A DNA stretch of 64,000 nt, taken from Saxidomus purpurata (taxonomy: Eukaryota; Mollusca; Bivalvia; Venerida; Veneridae). Shown here in pieces: positions 61,501 through 64,000 of the stretch (positions are counted from its first letter, which is position 1; each line of letters begins with the position of its first letter). The notes under the pieces are model-generated. The model saw only the letters and a program-made list of their open reading frames with translations, made no database searches and had not been told where the DNA came from. Location of the stretch: contig JAFMSR010000012.1 in NCBI GenBank assembly GCA_022818135.1, positions 10,759,083 through 10,823,082 on the forward strand. The letters are read 5' to 3'. Position numbers and translations under genes: made by a program.

Positions 61501-63964
61501 CTGTTGATTTTGGGGTCAGTATGTCAAGCATTGGTTGAGAAAGGTTAAATGGAAGGGATCTGACGGGAACTGTGAAACTTGAGGCAATATGGTAGAAGCC
61601 TAGGACCAAATAAATAGGTGTTCATTTTCACTTAAAGTAGTTTGGTTTCTGCTTTTAACTATATTATAATTTATCATACTTACATCTCAAATAATTATCT
61701 TTAAGAAAGTGTATTAGTCAGAGCTACAGTTAGTTGAAAATTGCTCTTCACAGTGGTGCTCTTGGCGGTTTTATTGCAAGTACATGTATATGTTTTGGTT
61801 TTTCGGGGGGGGGTTTTGGCAGTTTTATTAAGTACATGTATTATATATTTGTCATTCAGTTTATGTTTTATTAGTGGTCATGGTACAGCTGTACCAACTA
61901 TGTTAAAGTTATTCATGGCCAACTGTTTGAATACAGTAACATGTACATGTTTGGGGAAGTGCTTCGCAGAGGTTTCTTGCTTGTACTTAAGCTTAGATCA
62001 AGCCACTTCTGCTGGTTGCAGAAATGATGACAGCATACGTTATTGTGTATTACTCGATGCAGTTTCGGATTGTTCGGTCAGTATGTTATAAGGTATATAG
62101 CTAGGAAAAGGGAAGTTCAAAAACATATTTACTGACAGTTTTACTGAATGGTACAATTAAATGTAACTTGTTACTTTACTTCAGTGCTGCAGTGGATGCC
62201 TTCAGGAATTTCTAGAAATCACAAAGAGTGAGGACATACAGAAGTTCTTGAAACTGAGGAATGCTGGGAAAAGTTTGAAGATAAAGATGAATACCCCGAG
62301 GGGATCAACATCCTAACAAAGTACAGAATAAACAGAAATCTATTTAAAATATACCTAACATTGACACAGATGTATCCTGTTGGTTCATAGACAATTCTTG
62401 CATTCCTACAACGTAAATAATGTGTTATATTGGTTTGTGTTTGTTTAAAGTGAAAAACAATGAAGTCTTACACAACTCCTAGATTATGCCAATTAGAGTT
62501 TTTCCTTCTATTTTATGGTTTTAAAAATGTCATTAAGAATTGAGAGTATTAGTGCAGGCAAGTGTCCAAAGGTATATAATAATGAAAGGGTCATTATCAT
62601 GGAAATGTTATCAAGATACTGGATTTGCTCTTGTTGTGGTCAGATAATACTTGTGTTTAGCATTCCTATGATCATATACATGACTCGGGCAAAATCCAGC
62701 ATTCTGGATCACATGACTATATTGATAACTCTACTGTATCTAGACTTTCAGCCAGACTGTGTTTGATTCAATGAATTCAAAGTTAACTTCTTCAGTTAAA
62801 AAGAGAGTACTCTCGAGTCTATTACTCCTAGCAAATTTGATCCCAGCGTCATTACATAGTGGACCTGAACATCAAATGAAATGTACAACTAAGCTAAATA
62901 TGCCCACAAGTCTGTCATAAATTATTAAAAAGTTCTGAACTTTGCCAAATTTAATAAACCACAACGTGAAGACTTACTGCACAGGCATTTTGTCATCAAA
63001 ACTATAAGCAAATTTTAGCATTATTGAACCAAGGAATTTAGAGACGGGCAAACAAGTTTAAATATTTATAGAAACTTAAATGACAATGTAGTCACAAACT
63101 ATATTAATACTGATTTTATAAAATTGAAAATGTTTTTGTGTGTATGTATGAATTTATTCAAATAGATCATCTGCATTATTCAAGATAATCTCATAAATAC
63201 TGTGAACTACAAGACATTGTGAAATTTCCTGTTAAAACAGAAAAATCACATATTCCAACATTACAGGATAAAAAATCCCTATTAAATTACTGTTATTTTT
63301 AATGTAAAGCATTTTGACAAAGATACTTTTATTTTTACATTCTTTTGAATTAAAATGTTAACACTAAATTTTGTACATGTATCATTACAGGGCTTTGATT
63401 AATAGCACAGTTGGTGGGGAACATGTGTCCAAAATTGTTGCCTGTTTGACTTCAGTGTTGTCCAGTTTGTATGACCCACAGAGAATAGTTGTGGCGGCAT
63501 TCTTTGCGGAGGTATTTCTTTTACAAGAACCAAGGTTTTATGTGCATGCATACTTGTTTAATGTAAAATCAACCAGCTATAAATTTGTAGTTATATGTAT
63601 TTGCAAGTTTTCACCTTATGAGACTGGAGCTATAGAAATAAAAAAGATTTAACAGTGGCATGTAATTCATTCTATAAAGACAACAAAAGTACAAATCATT
63701 AGCTAATTCATGAATGTTTGTCATCGTCAGTCGCAATAGTCTAAGAGTAAACGTTAGCTGTAACAAAAAAAATTCTAATACATTTTTTCAAATTCAAATG
63801 TAACTTGCAACTTTCAGCTTGTGAATCAGAAGTGTATGGATGATGATAGTTTGATAGAGTTAGTAATGAACAGTTTATTGGGTCGACTCGTCGATTCCTC
63901 ACATGTTGTCAGACAGATGTGTATACGTGGGCTAGGTAATATCGCTAGCATCGGAAAAACTCAG
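31463..63964 (+). CDS. MROH1: MROH1 (HPO-27) orthologue, 33 exons, 3' end outside the window
   Basis: The exons join in phase into about 1,417 residues that follow vertebrate MROH1 from its N-terminus to roughly 85% of its length (human protein about 1,640 residues). Diagnostic stretches include PDPTVKKEMFSAEVFSAYDV (exon 6), VLWPYLLELVVPEKY (exon 14), NFLYKCIGIVM (exon 18) and QVVIAMGHHGYMELEGG (exon 12). The protein is an all-helical HEAT-repeat solenoid with no enzymatic motif, signal peptide or membrane segment. In C. elegans the orthologue HPO-27 is reported to act with RAB-7 in lysosome fission; a similar role here is inference. The start at 31463 is chosen because exon 1 ends in phase 1 and exon 2 continues it exactly (G|AG). 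All introns used are GT-AG. The one break is in exon 31. The remaining C-terminal HEAT repeats and the polyadenylation signal lie past 64000. Confidence 0.93.
31515..33300. other. MROH1 intron 1
   Basis: Contains a family A SINE at 31868-32105. The rest is AT-rich with no recognised gene; the ORF at 32574-32783 has no support. It ends ATTTTCAG. Confidence 0.6.
31868..32105 (+). mobile_element. tRNA-derived SINE, family A copy 2
   Basis: The head GCCGCCGTGGCACAGTGG followed by TAGCGCATTC is A-box-like, TAATCGATCCC is a degenerate B box, and the body is shared with copies 1 and 3 ('attccacattgcctctctc', 'gtctcgagagcaattaatat', 'aagttgtaagaacttg'). Confidence 0.65.
33301..33446 (+). CDS. MROH1: MROH1 exon 2
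   Basis: 146 nt, residues 18-66, ELTMALIDAAFDRSEECQE onward, matching the first HEAT repeat of vertebrate MROH1. Acceptor ATTTTCAG, donor AAG|GTTTGG (weak), phase 0 out. An internal ATG at 33309 could serve as an alternative start. Confidence 0.9.
33716..33847 (+). CDS. MROH1: MROH1 exon 3
   Basis: 132 nt, residues 67-110, LAQGHRVVILQCMEKII onward. Acceptor ATTTCAG, donor AAG|GTAAAA, phase 0 at both ends. Confidence 0.93.
34950..35112 (+). CDS. MROH1: MROH1 exon 4
   Basis: 163 nt, residues 111-165. WQTAASGVLVALGKKY and FQPGTLPHFF align with the human protein (ASGVLVA, PGTLPH). Donor G|GTAGGT, phase 1. Confidence 0.95.
35217..35309. repeat. 17-bp tandem repeat in MROH1 intron 4
   Basis: About five units of CACATGATATACTTCCA, one shortened. 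The open frame on the minus strand here is a by-product of the period. Confidence 0.9.
35636..35734 (+). CDS. MROH1: MROH1 exon 5
   Basis: 99 nt, residues 165-198, with LGTILPMLGMAKQDNMR matching the strongly conserved LPVLGVAKQD block. Acceptor TTTTCAG, donor CCG|GTAATT, phase 1 at both ends. Confidence 0.95.
36016..36167 (+). CDS. MROH1: MROH1 exon 6
   Basis: 152 nt, residues 198-248. This is the best-conserved block of the gene (EYIANIDKAPDPTVKKE, then FSAYDVIFNVWIQSKEMK). Acceptor TTTTTAG, donor AAG|GTAGGC, phase 0 out. Confidence 0.97.
36469..36659 (-). mobile_element. tRNA-derived SINE, family C, in intron 6
   Basis: On the minus strand a tRNA-like head (TAGCCTAGTGGTAGAGCG, then GGTTGTGGGTTTGCTCC as degenerate B box) is followed by a body of about 120 bp ending TGGGTACCATGAAG. 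Only one copy was seen. Confidence 0.5.
36824..36964 (+). CDS. MROH1: MROH1 exon 7
   Basis: 141 nt, residues 249-295, LRLAIVEALGHMTHLM and RDKLEEQLPRILAGIL. Acceptor GAGTTTAG, donor CAG|GTAAGA, phase 0. Confidence 0.95.
37463..37555 (+). CDS. MROH1: MROH1 exon 8
   Basis: 93 nt, residues 296-326, GLCSVLDAVCEEGSTILE onward. Acceptor TTTTGCAG, donor CAG|GTAGAT, phase 0. Intron 7 before it holds a bivalve-type repeat remnant at about 37165-37290. Confidence 0.92.
37842..37920 (+). CDS. MROH1: MROH1 exon 9
   Basis: 79 nt, residues 327-353; NHNEVLRCFAVI corresponds to the family's NQKEVLRCFTVL block. Acceptor ATTTCAG, donor G|GTGAGT, phase 1. Confidence 0.93.
38438..38551 (+). CDS. MROH1: MROH1 exon 10
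   Basis: 114 nt, residues 353-391, FSGKLTGILLQKLDQNNEK and GILTIFKHLINAA. Acceptor CATTACAG, donor G|GTAACA, phase 1. Confidence 0.93.
38681..39001. mobile_element. Possible degenerate TTAA-type MITE in intron 10
   Basis: The right end TGATCCTGGAACTTTAA (38985-39001) matches the MITE ends at 42349-42365 with one change. The left end TTAAAAGTCCTCAGAT is only a loose match, so the extent is uncertain. Confidence 0.3.
39078..39151 (+). CDS. MROH1: MROH1 exon 11
   Basis: 74 nt, residues 391-415; PSMEDKKEVVLSGLKGV aligns with the MEDKK block of the human protein. Acceptor TTTTCAG, donor AAG|GTATGA, phase 0 out. Confidence 0.92.
39634..39756 (+). CDS. MROH1: MROH1 exon 12
   Basis: 123 nt, residues 416-456, QVVIAMGHHGYMELEGG then MIEFIVVQCSLP, a well conserved HEAT unit. 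Acceptor ATTTTAG, donor CCT|GTAAGT, phase 0. Confidence 0.96.
39862..40033. mobile_element. Foldback MITE in intron 12
   Basis: The sequence is nearly self-complementary over ~170 bp: GAAATAACATCC...GGATGTTATTTC at the ends, TTTAATAAACAATGATTTG against CAAATAGTGTTTATTAGAC further in, and TATGCAGT...ACTGCATA near the centre. Confidence 0.7.
40425..41155. repeat. TGTACA-rich minisatellite in intron 12
   Basis: About 700 bp made of a 17-mer (TGTACAACATGACATAC) mixed with an 11-mer (TGTACAATTAC), in runs of 17, 17+11 and so on. Each unit holds the palindrome TGTACA. It ends some 40 bp before the acceptor of exon 13. Open frames on both strands are by-products of the short period. Confidence 0.95.
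41195..41302 (+). CDS. MROH1: MROH1 exon 13
   Basis: 108 nt, residues 457-492, starting GTKRSPDPDHVTNVQLRH; the first half is a poorly conserved linker. Acceptor CTTTCAG, donor AAT|GTAAGT, phase 0. Confidence 0.9.
41445..41589 (+). CDS. MROH1: MROH1 exon 14
   Basis: 145 nt, residues 493-541, VLWPYLLELVVPEKYTEG and LATIANKKREENAEDYD. Acceptor TTATGCAG, donor AAG|GTAGAA, phase 1. Confidence 0.96.
41974..42014 (+). CDS. MROH1: MROH1 exon 15 (micro-exon)
   Basis: 41 nt, residues 541-554, ANLPKPAAVIARLV, matching the human ASLPSPYAVTGRLLV block. Acceptor TTTACAG, donor GTG|GTAAGT. Short but required to keep phase. Confidence 0.93.
42028..42365. mobile_element. TTAA-flanked MITE in intron 15
   Basis: The ends TTAAAGTCCCAGGATCA and TGATCCTGGGACTTTAA are perfect inverted repeats of 17 bp with TTAA at both outer edges, enclosing about 300 bp with no ORF. 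A second copy lies at 25391-25801. The left end begins 13 bp after the exon 15 boundary. Confidence 0.7.
42783..42924 (+). CDS. MROH1: MROH1 exon 16
   Basis: 142 nt, residues 555-602, GIHVLNLMKGLSPNLHDG and ELWDTVIPKLVQYLE. Acceptor TTTTACATAAG; an alternative acceptor TTTAG at 42788 would break phase. Donor G|GTAAGA, phase 1. Confidence 0.9.
42925..44147. other. MROH1 intron 16, nothing recognised
   Basis: 1.2 kb of AT-rich sequence with no repeat, RNA gene or extra exon that I can support. Confidence 0.5.
44148..44311 (+). CDS. MROH1: MROH1 exon 17
   Basis: 164 nt, residues 602-656; WSQKNWEDLLLKMLSKSLD matches the QEEWEEKLLMFLRDTL block. Acceptor ACTTTCAG, donor AAG|GTAATA, phase 0 out. 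Confidence 0.95.
44506..44625 (+). CDS. MROH1: MROH1 exon 18
   Basis: 120 nt, residues 657-696. NFLYKCIGIVM is identical to the human protein over its first eight residues; the exon ends at TERE. Acceptor TTTTGCAG, donor GAG|GTAGGC, phase 0. Confidence 0.97.
45030..45160. repeat. TAATTAAATTACAATTACA short repeats
   Basis: Three imperfect copies of an AT-only motif reading 'aattaattaaattacaattaca' in intron 18, just left of the RT relic. Confidence 0.7.
45280..45530 (+). pseudogene. Relic of a non-LTR retrotransposon reverse transcriptase
   Basis: In shifting frames with stops: YKTLSRPQLEYVSKVLSPYY, then MMQRTAAKQVLKV, then KMLEDLSQPILQHHRE. This order (RPQLEY..W.P, MQR.AA, ML..L.W..L..RR) is typical of the region after the RT palm in CR1/Jockey-type elements. 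It is far from intact. Confidence 0.6.
45690..46436. mobile_element. GC-rich foldback element with long G-tracts, in intron 18
   Basis: A G+C-rich island in AT-rich surroundings. GAGTAGGTTTTCAGCCGAAATTT with CGGAGTCCGTGCGA (about 46022-46070) recurs inverted at 46380-46436. The 46-kb sequence contains G runs of 13 (45865-45877) and 24 (46105-46128), and several variants of 'gtccatacggacatc' and 'gcgagcatcgtgcgg'. No transposase is visible. The ORFs here (up to 105 codons) reflect base composition only. Confidence 0.5.
46486..46608 (+). CDS. MROH1: MROH1 exon 19
   Basis: 123 nt, residues 697-737, GCAVSLGFCATSHLDAV and KKGGMFSFMK. Acceptor TATTACAG, donor AAG|GTAATG, phase 0. Confidence 0.93.
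47038..47193 (+). CDS. MROH1: MROH1 exon 20
   Basis: 156 nt, residues 738-789, ADIERIKATLMLCYGFVALY and ATILRSLTPHFANVK, against KVKSALILCYGHVA in human. Acceptor TTTTTACAG, donor AAG|GTATGT, phase 0. The exon end and donor are copied twice more downstream (47226-47345). Confidence 0.95.
47180..47345 (+). repeat. Three copies of exon 20's 3' end plus donor
   Basis: ACATTTTGCCAATGTAAAGGTATGT occurs at 47174-47198, 47228-47252 and 47318-47342, the first two followed by 'tcattgtacttgggaaca'. Each copy carries about 18 nt of coding sequence and an intact donor. Confidence 0.9.
47613..47815 (+). CDS. MROH1: MROH1 exon 21
   Basis: 203 nt, residues 790-857, TSVKQNLIRAVDQIGQAL and FSNRGEFLTHLQTYMQIES. 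Acceptor TTCAATAG, donor TTGT|GTATCC, phase 2. The exon 20/21 join lacks about 7 residues present in human; no micro-exon was found for them. Confidence 0.92.
48295..49105. repeat. Degenerate tandem repeat, bivalve-type, in intron 21
   Basis: Four or more diverged units of roughly 170 bp sharing 'cttctc..aaaccacaaggtctaaagcttagatattt', 'agtggacttct..caaagtttgttcaaatcatg' and 'gggtca.ttgt..tacatag'. It ends in short 'agcaaccagtgacttccttagcaac' repeats (48965-49050). Confidence 0.65.
49204..49444 (+). CDS. MROH1: MROH1 exon 22
   Basis: 241 nt, residues 857-937, the longest exon found. LDPILSEADMFDLIKTATD, then a low-conservation linker (PKKGRADQGADQLE), then EALEELLTELLIKD. Acceptor AATCTCAG, donor AAG|GTAAAA, phase 2 in, 0 out. 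Confidence 0.92.
50023..50130 (+). CDS. MROH1: MROH1 exon 23
   Basis: 108 nt, residues 938-973, HLIPWYLSLQDHERQRAL against HLSPWIKSPRGHERARAL in human. Acceptor ATTTCAG, donor CAG|GTAAAA, phase 0. Confidence 0.96.
50379..50511 (+). CDS. MROH1: MROH1 exon 24
   Basis: 133 nt, residues 974-1018, LARLVPRCSDPCIEVRQMS and DCIQATLYIAQRCE. Acceptor ATTTACAG, donor G|GTATAA, phase 1. Confidence 0.95.
50564..51555. mobile_element. TIR element with TA-flanked ends in intron 24
   Basis: TACTGGCAAGCAAGAAAAG continuing CCGGTGG (50564-50589) is matched inverted at 51529-51555 (CCACCGGCTTTTCCTTGCTT, then GCCAGTA) with one gap. The edges read TA-CTGGC...GCCAG-TA, compatible with a TA target as in Tc1/mariner types. 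About 940 bp inside shows no transposase frame. Confidence 0.6.
51556..52087. other. Rest of MROH1 intron 24, nothing recognised
   Basis: AT-rich sequence with short G+C phrases ('tggggattttgacc'), no gene seen. It ends TTGTTCAG. Confidence 0.4.
52088..52200 (+). CDS. MROH1: MROH1 exon 25
   Basis: 113 nt, residues 1018-1055, DALPTLKERLQKGDPNVLY then SVVNDLSK. Acceptor GTTCAG, donor AAG|GTAAGA, phase 1 in, 0 out. Confidence 0.93.
52739..52891 (+). CDS. MROH1: MROH1 exon 26
   Basis: 153 nt, residues 1056-1106, VIAKKLPSDQLKPFIETI against IIAKRLPPDQLISLLLTM in human. Acceptor TTTTCAG; the donor GAG|GTCATT is weak. Confidence 0.94.
53423..53577 (+). CDS. MROH1: MROH1 exon 27
   Basis: 155 nt, residues 1107-1158, TKTGALRCVRTLAQHH and LKSLLNYPLPYDE. 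Acceptor TGTTTCAG, donor GA|GTAAGT, phase 2. Its last ~68 nt plus donor are tandemly copied in the following intron. Confidence 0.93.
53510..54110 (+). repeat. Tandem copies of exon 27's 3' end and donor
   Basis: From the exon end onward a unit of about 83 bp repeats some six times: 'attagcccaacaactttagttagtgctcaaatcattgctaaactatc.gctgccatatgatga|gtaagtattctggtttgaaa'. It corresponds to the last ~68 nt of exon 27 plus ~18 nt of intron. Donor-like GAGTAAGT recurs near 53663, 53740, 53824, 53907, 53987 and 54079. More decayed traces continue to about 54460. Confidence 0.9.
54590..55340. repeat. Degenerate direct repeats in intron 27, bivalve-type
   Basis: Three diverged copies with ~300-bp spacing share 'aggacctaaactctagcgtgtcctatttttgaattatctc', with 'gggccataactctgaagtac' between them. 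Confidence 0.6.
56150..56310. repeat. Low-complexity ATC/CAT-rich stretch
   Basis: Irregular runs of CATCAT, ATCATC and GTCATCATGACATCAG in intron 27. Confidence 0.8.
56311..58450. other. Rest of MROH1 intron 27
   Basis: No gene seen. A bivalve-type repeat remnant lies at about 57060-57330. A diverged direct repeat (GACAAATCCATG.CAG.CATT, then CAATT.TATT) occurs at about 56457 and 57874. ORFs here have no support. Confidence 0.4.
58451..58610 (+). CDS. MROH1: MROH1 exon 28
   Basis: 160 nt, residues 1158-1211, NVVEIWKILSQDPQITTIM and LDHMLELYQKSLPYEER, corresponding to human VLGLLLEKMSRDVPFKE. Acceptor ATTTACAG, donor GCA|GTAAGT, phase 0 out. Confidence 0.93.
59540..59740 (+). mobile_element. 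tRNA-derived SINE, family A copy 3, in intron 28
   Basis: Head AGCCGCGGTGGCACAGTGGT nearly identical to copy 2, B-box-like GAGTTTGATCCCC, tail 'gattccatttagagtgagtctggagagcgataaat'. Same orientation as the gene. Confidence 0.65.
59949..60325. repeat. 33-bp minisatellite in intron 28
   Basis: About eleven units of GACCAGCTAGAAGGTTAATT plus TGCTAAACTGTAT, becoming shortened toward the right. It ends about 120 bp before exon 29. Confidence 0.93.
60445..60582 (+). CDS. MROH1: MROH1 exon 29
   Basis: 138 nt, residues 1212-1257, ITCALVEIFQVEETEEQ, then RLFAALMVRMGSSVGVE, matching the LLLRVSCTVGVQLP block. Acceptor TTTCTAG, donor GTG|GTAATG, phase 0. Confidence 0.94.
60861..60934 (+). CDS. MROH1: MROH1 exon 30
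   Basis: 74 nt, residues 1258-1282, a charged linker (EKDPKDKKKGAPPPSSSK) between two HEAT blocks, as in vertebrates where the linker is also unconserved. Acceptor ATTTTCAG, donor AG|GTACTA, phase 2. Confidence 0.88.
61165..61420 (-). mobile_element. tRNA-derived SINE, family B copy 3, in intron 30
   Basis: On the minus strand a head ending CATGGGTTTGAGCCCTG (degenerate B box) is followed by the body shared with 22693-22918 and 25424-25644, finishing GTTAAACTCACACAGC. The 115-codon plus-strand ORF across it is an artefact. Confidence 0.6.
62185..62320 (+). CDS. MROH1: MROH1 exon 31, two single-base gaps in frame
   Basis: Phase 2 entry gives SAAVDAFRNF and then a stop (TAG 62213-62215). The family match continues in a second frame from 62212 (LEITKSEDIQKFLK) and then a third from about 62256 (EECWEKFEDKDEYPEGINIL). 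The exon is 136 nt; 138 would keep phase between the acceptor TACTTCAG and donor AA|GTACAG. Two missing bases in short runs (TTTC near 62210, TGAGG near 62255) explain it, so assembly error is the leading explanation. A real double frameshift would truncate the protein. Confidence 0.8.
63391..63511 (+). CDS. MROH1: MROH1 exon 32
   Basis: 121 nt, residues 1328-1368, ALINSTVGGEHVSKIVACL and YDPQRIVVAAFFAE, matching human SSAYENQRVTTTAFLAE. Acceptor ATTACAG, donor GAG|GTATTT, phase 0 out. Confidence 0.95.
63818..63964 (+). CDS. MROH1: MROH1 exon 33 (last in window)
   Basis: 147 nt, residues 1369-1417, MDDDSLIELVMNSLLGRLVD and VRQMCIRGLGNIASIGK, matching the VRRLVLRGLANLASG block. Acceptor CTTTCAG, donor CAG|GTATTA. 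Roughly 230 further residues are expected downstream. Confidence 0.95.
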
Positions 63965-64000
63965 GTATTATTTTTACATTTTTGTCTTTAATGATGAACA

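Overview
This window is eukaryotic, AT-rich, and most likely from a bivalve mollusc. It holds one clear protein gene built from many short GT-AG exons. It also contains several degenerate repeat families whose wording (around 'ggtcactgggtcaaatcatagaaaaa' and 'gcatgcaagacccacgtcc') I associate with bivalve genomes. The species call is inference; the intron/exon structure is read directly.

Left part (1-31.4 kb). Positions 458-16372 are a tandem array with a 401-bp unit: two diverged edge units, 37 near-identical full units and a final clipped unit. Each unit is richer in G+C than its surroundings and carries a complete exon-like cassette: branch-point-like CTAAT, acceptor TTTCAG, a 77-nt segment, and donor CCG|GTATGT. 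The 77-nt segment has no stop in any of six frames. To the right are a few weak splice-bounded open segments, then a 3.5-kb inverted-repeat element (17674-21214) with ~490-bp arms, subterminal repeats and a candidate 3-bp target duplication. Then follow hairpins, tRNA-derived SINEs, a TTAA-flanked MITE, an RT relic on the minus strand, and a small cysteine-rich minus-strand ORF (30801-30989) lying head-to-head with the main gene.

Right part (31.46 kb to the end). This is a plus-strand MROH1 orthologue (maestro heat-like repeat protein 1; the C. elegans orthologue is HPO-27). I could place 33 consecutive coding exons, with compatible phases, from a start codon at 31463 to a donor at 63965. They encode about 1,417 residues; the last part of the gene lies beyond the window. 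The reading frame is intact except in exon 31 (62185-62320), which lacks two single bases relative to the frame that matches the family. The introns hold SINEs, foldback and TIR MITEs, minisatellites, a non-LTR retrotransposon relic and a G-tract-rich element. Two introns contain tandem copies of the preceding exon's 3' end together with its splice donor (after exon 20 and after exon 27).

The best candidates for something unusual are the 401-bp exon-bearing array, the exon-tail and donor amplifications inside MROH1, the long-TIR element, and the double frameshift in exon 31. All gene and family names come from recognising sequence patterns by eye; no search was run.
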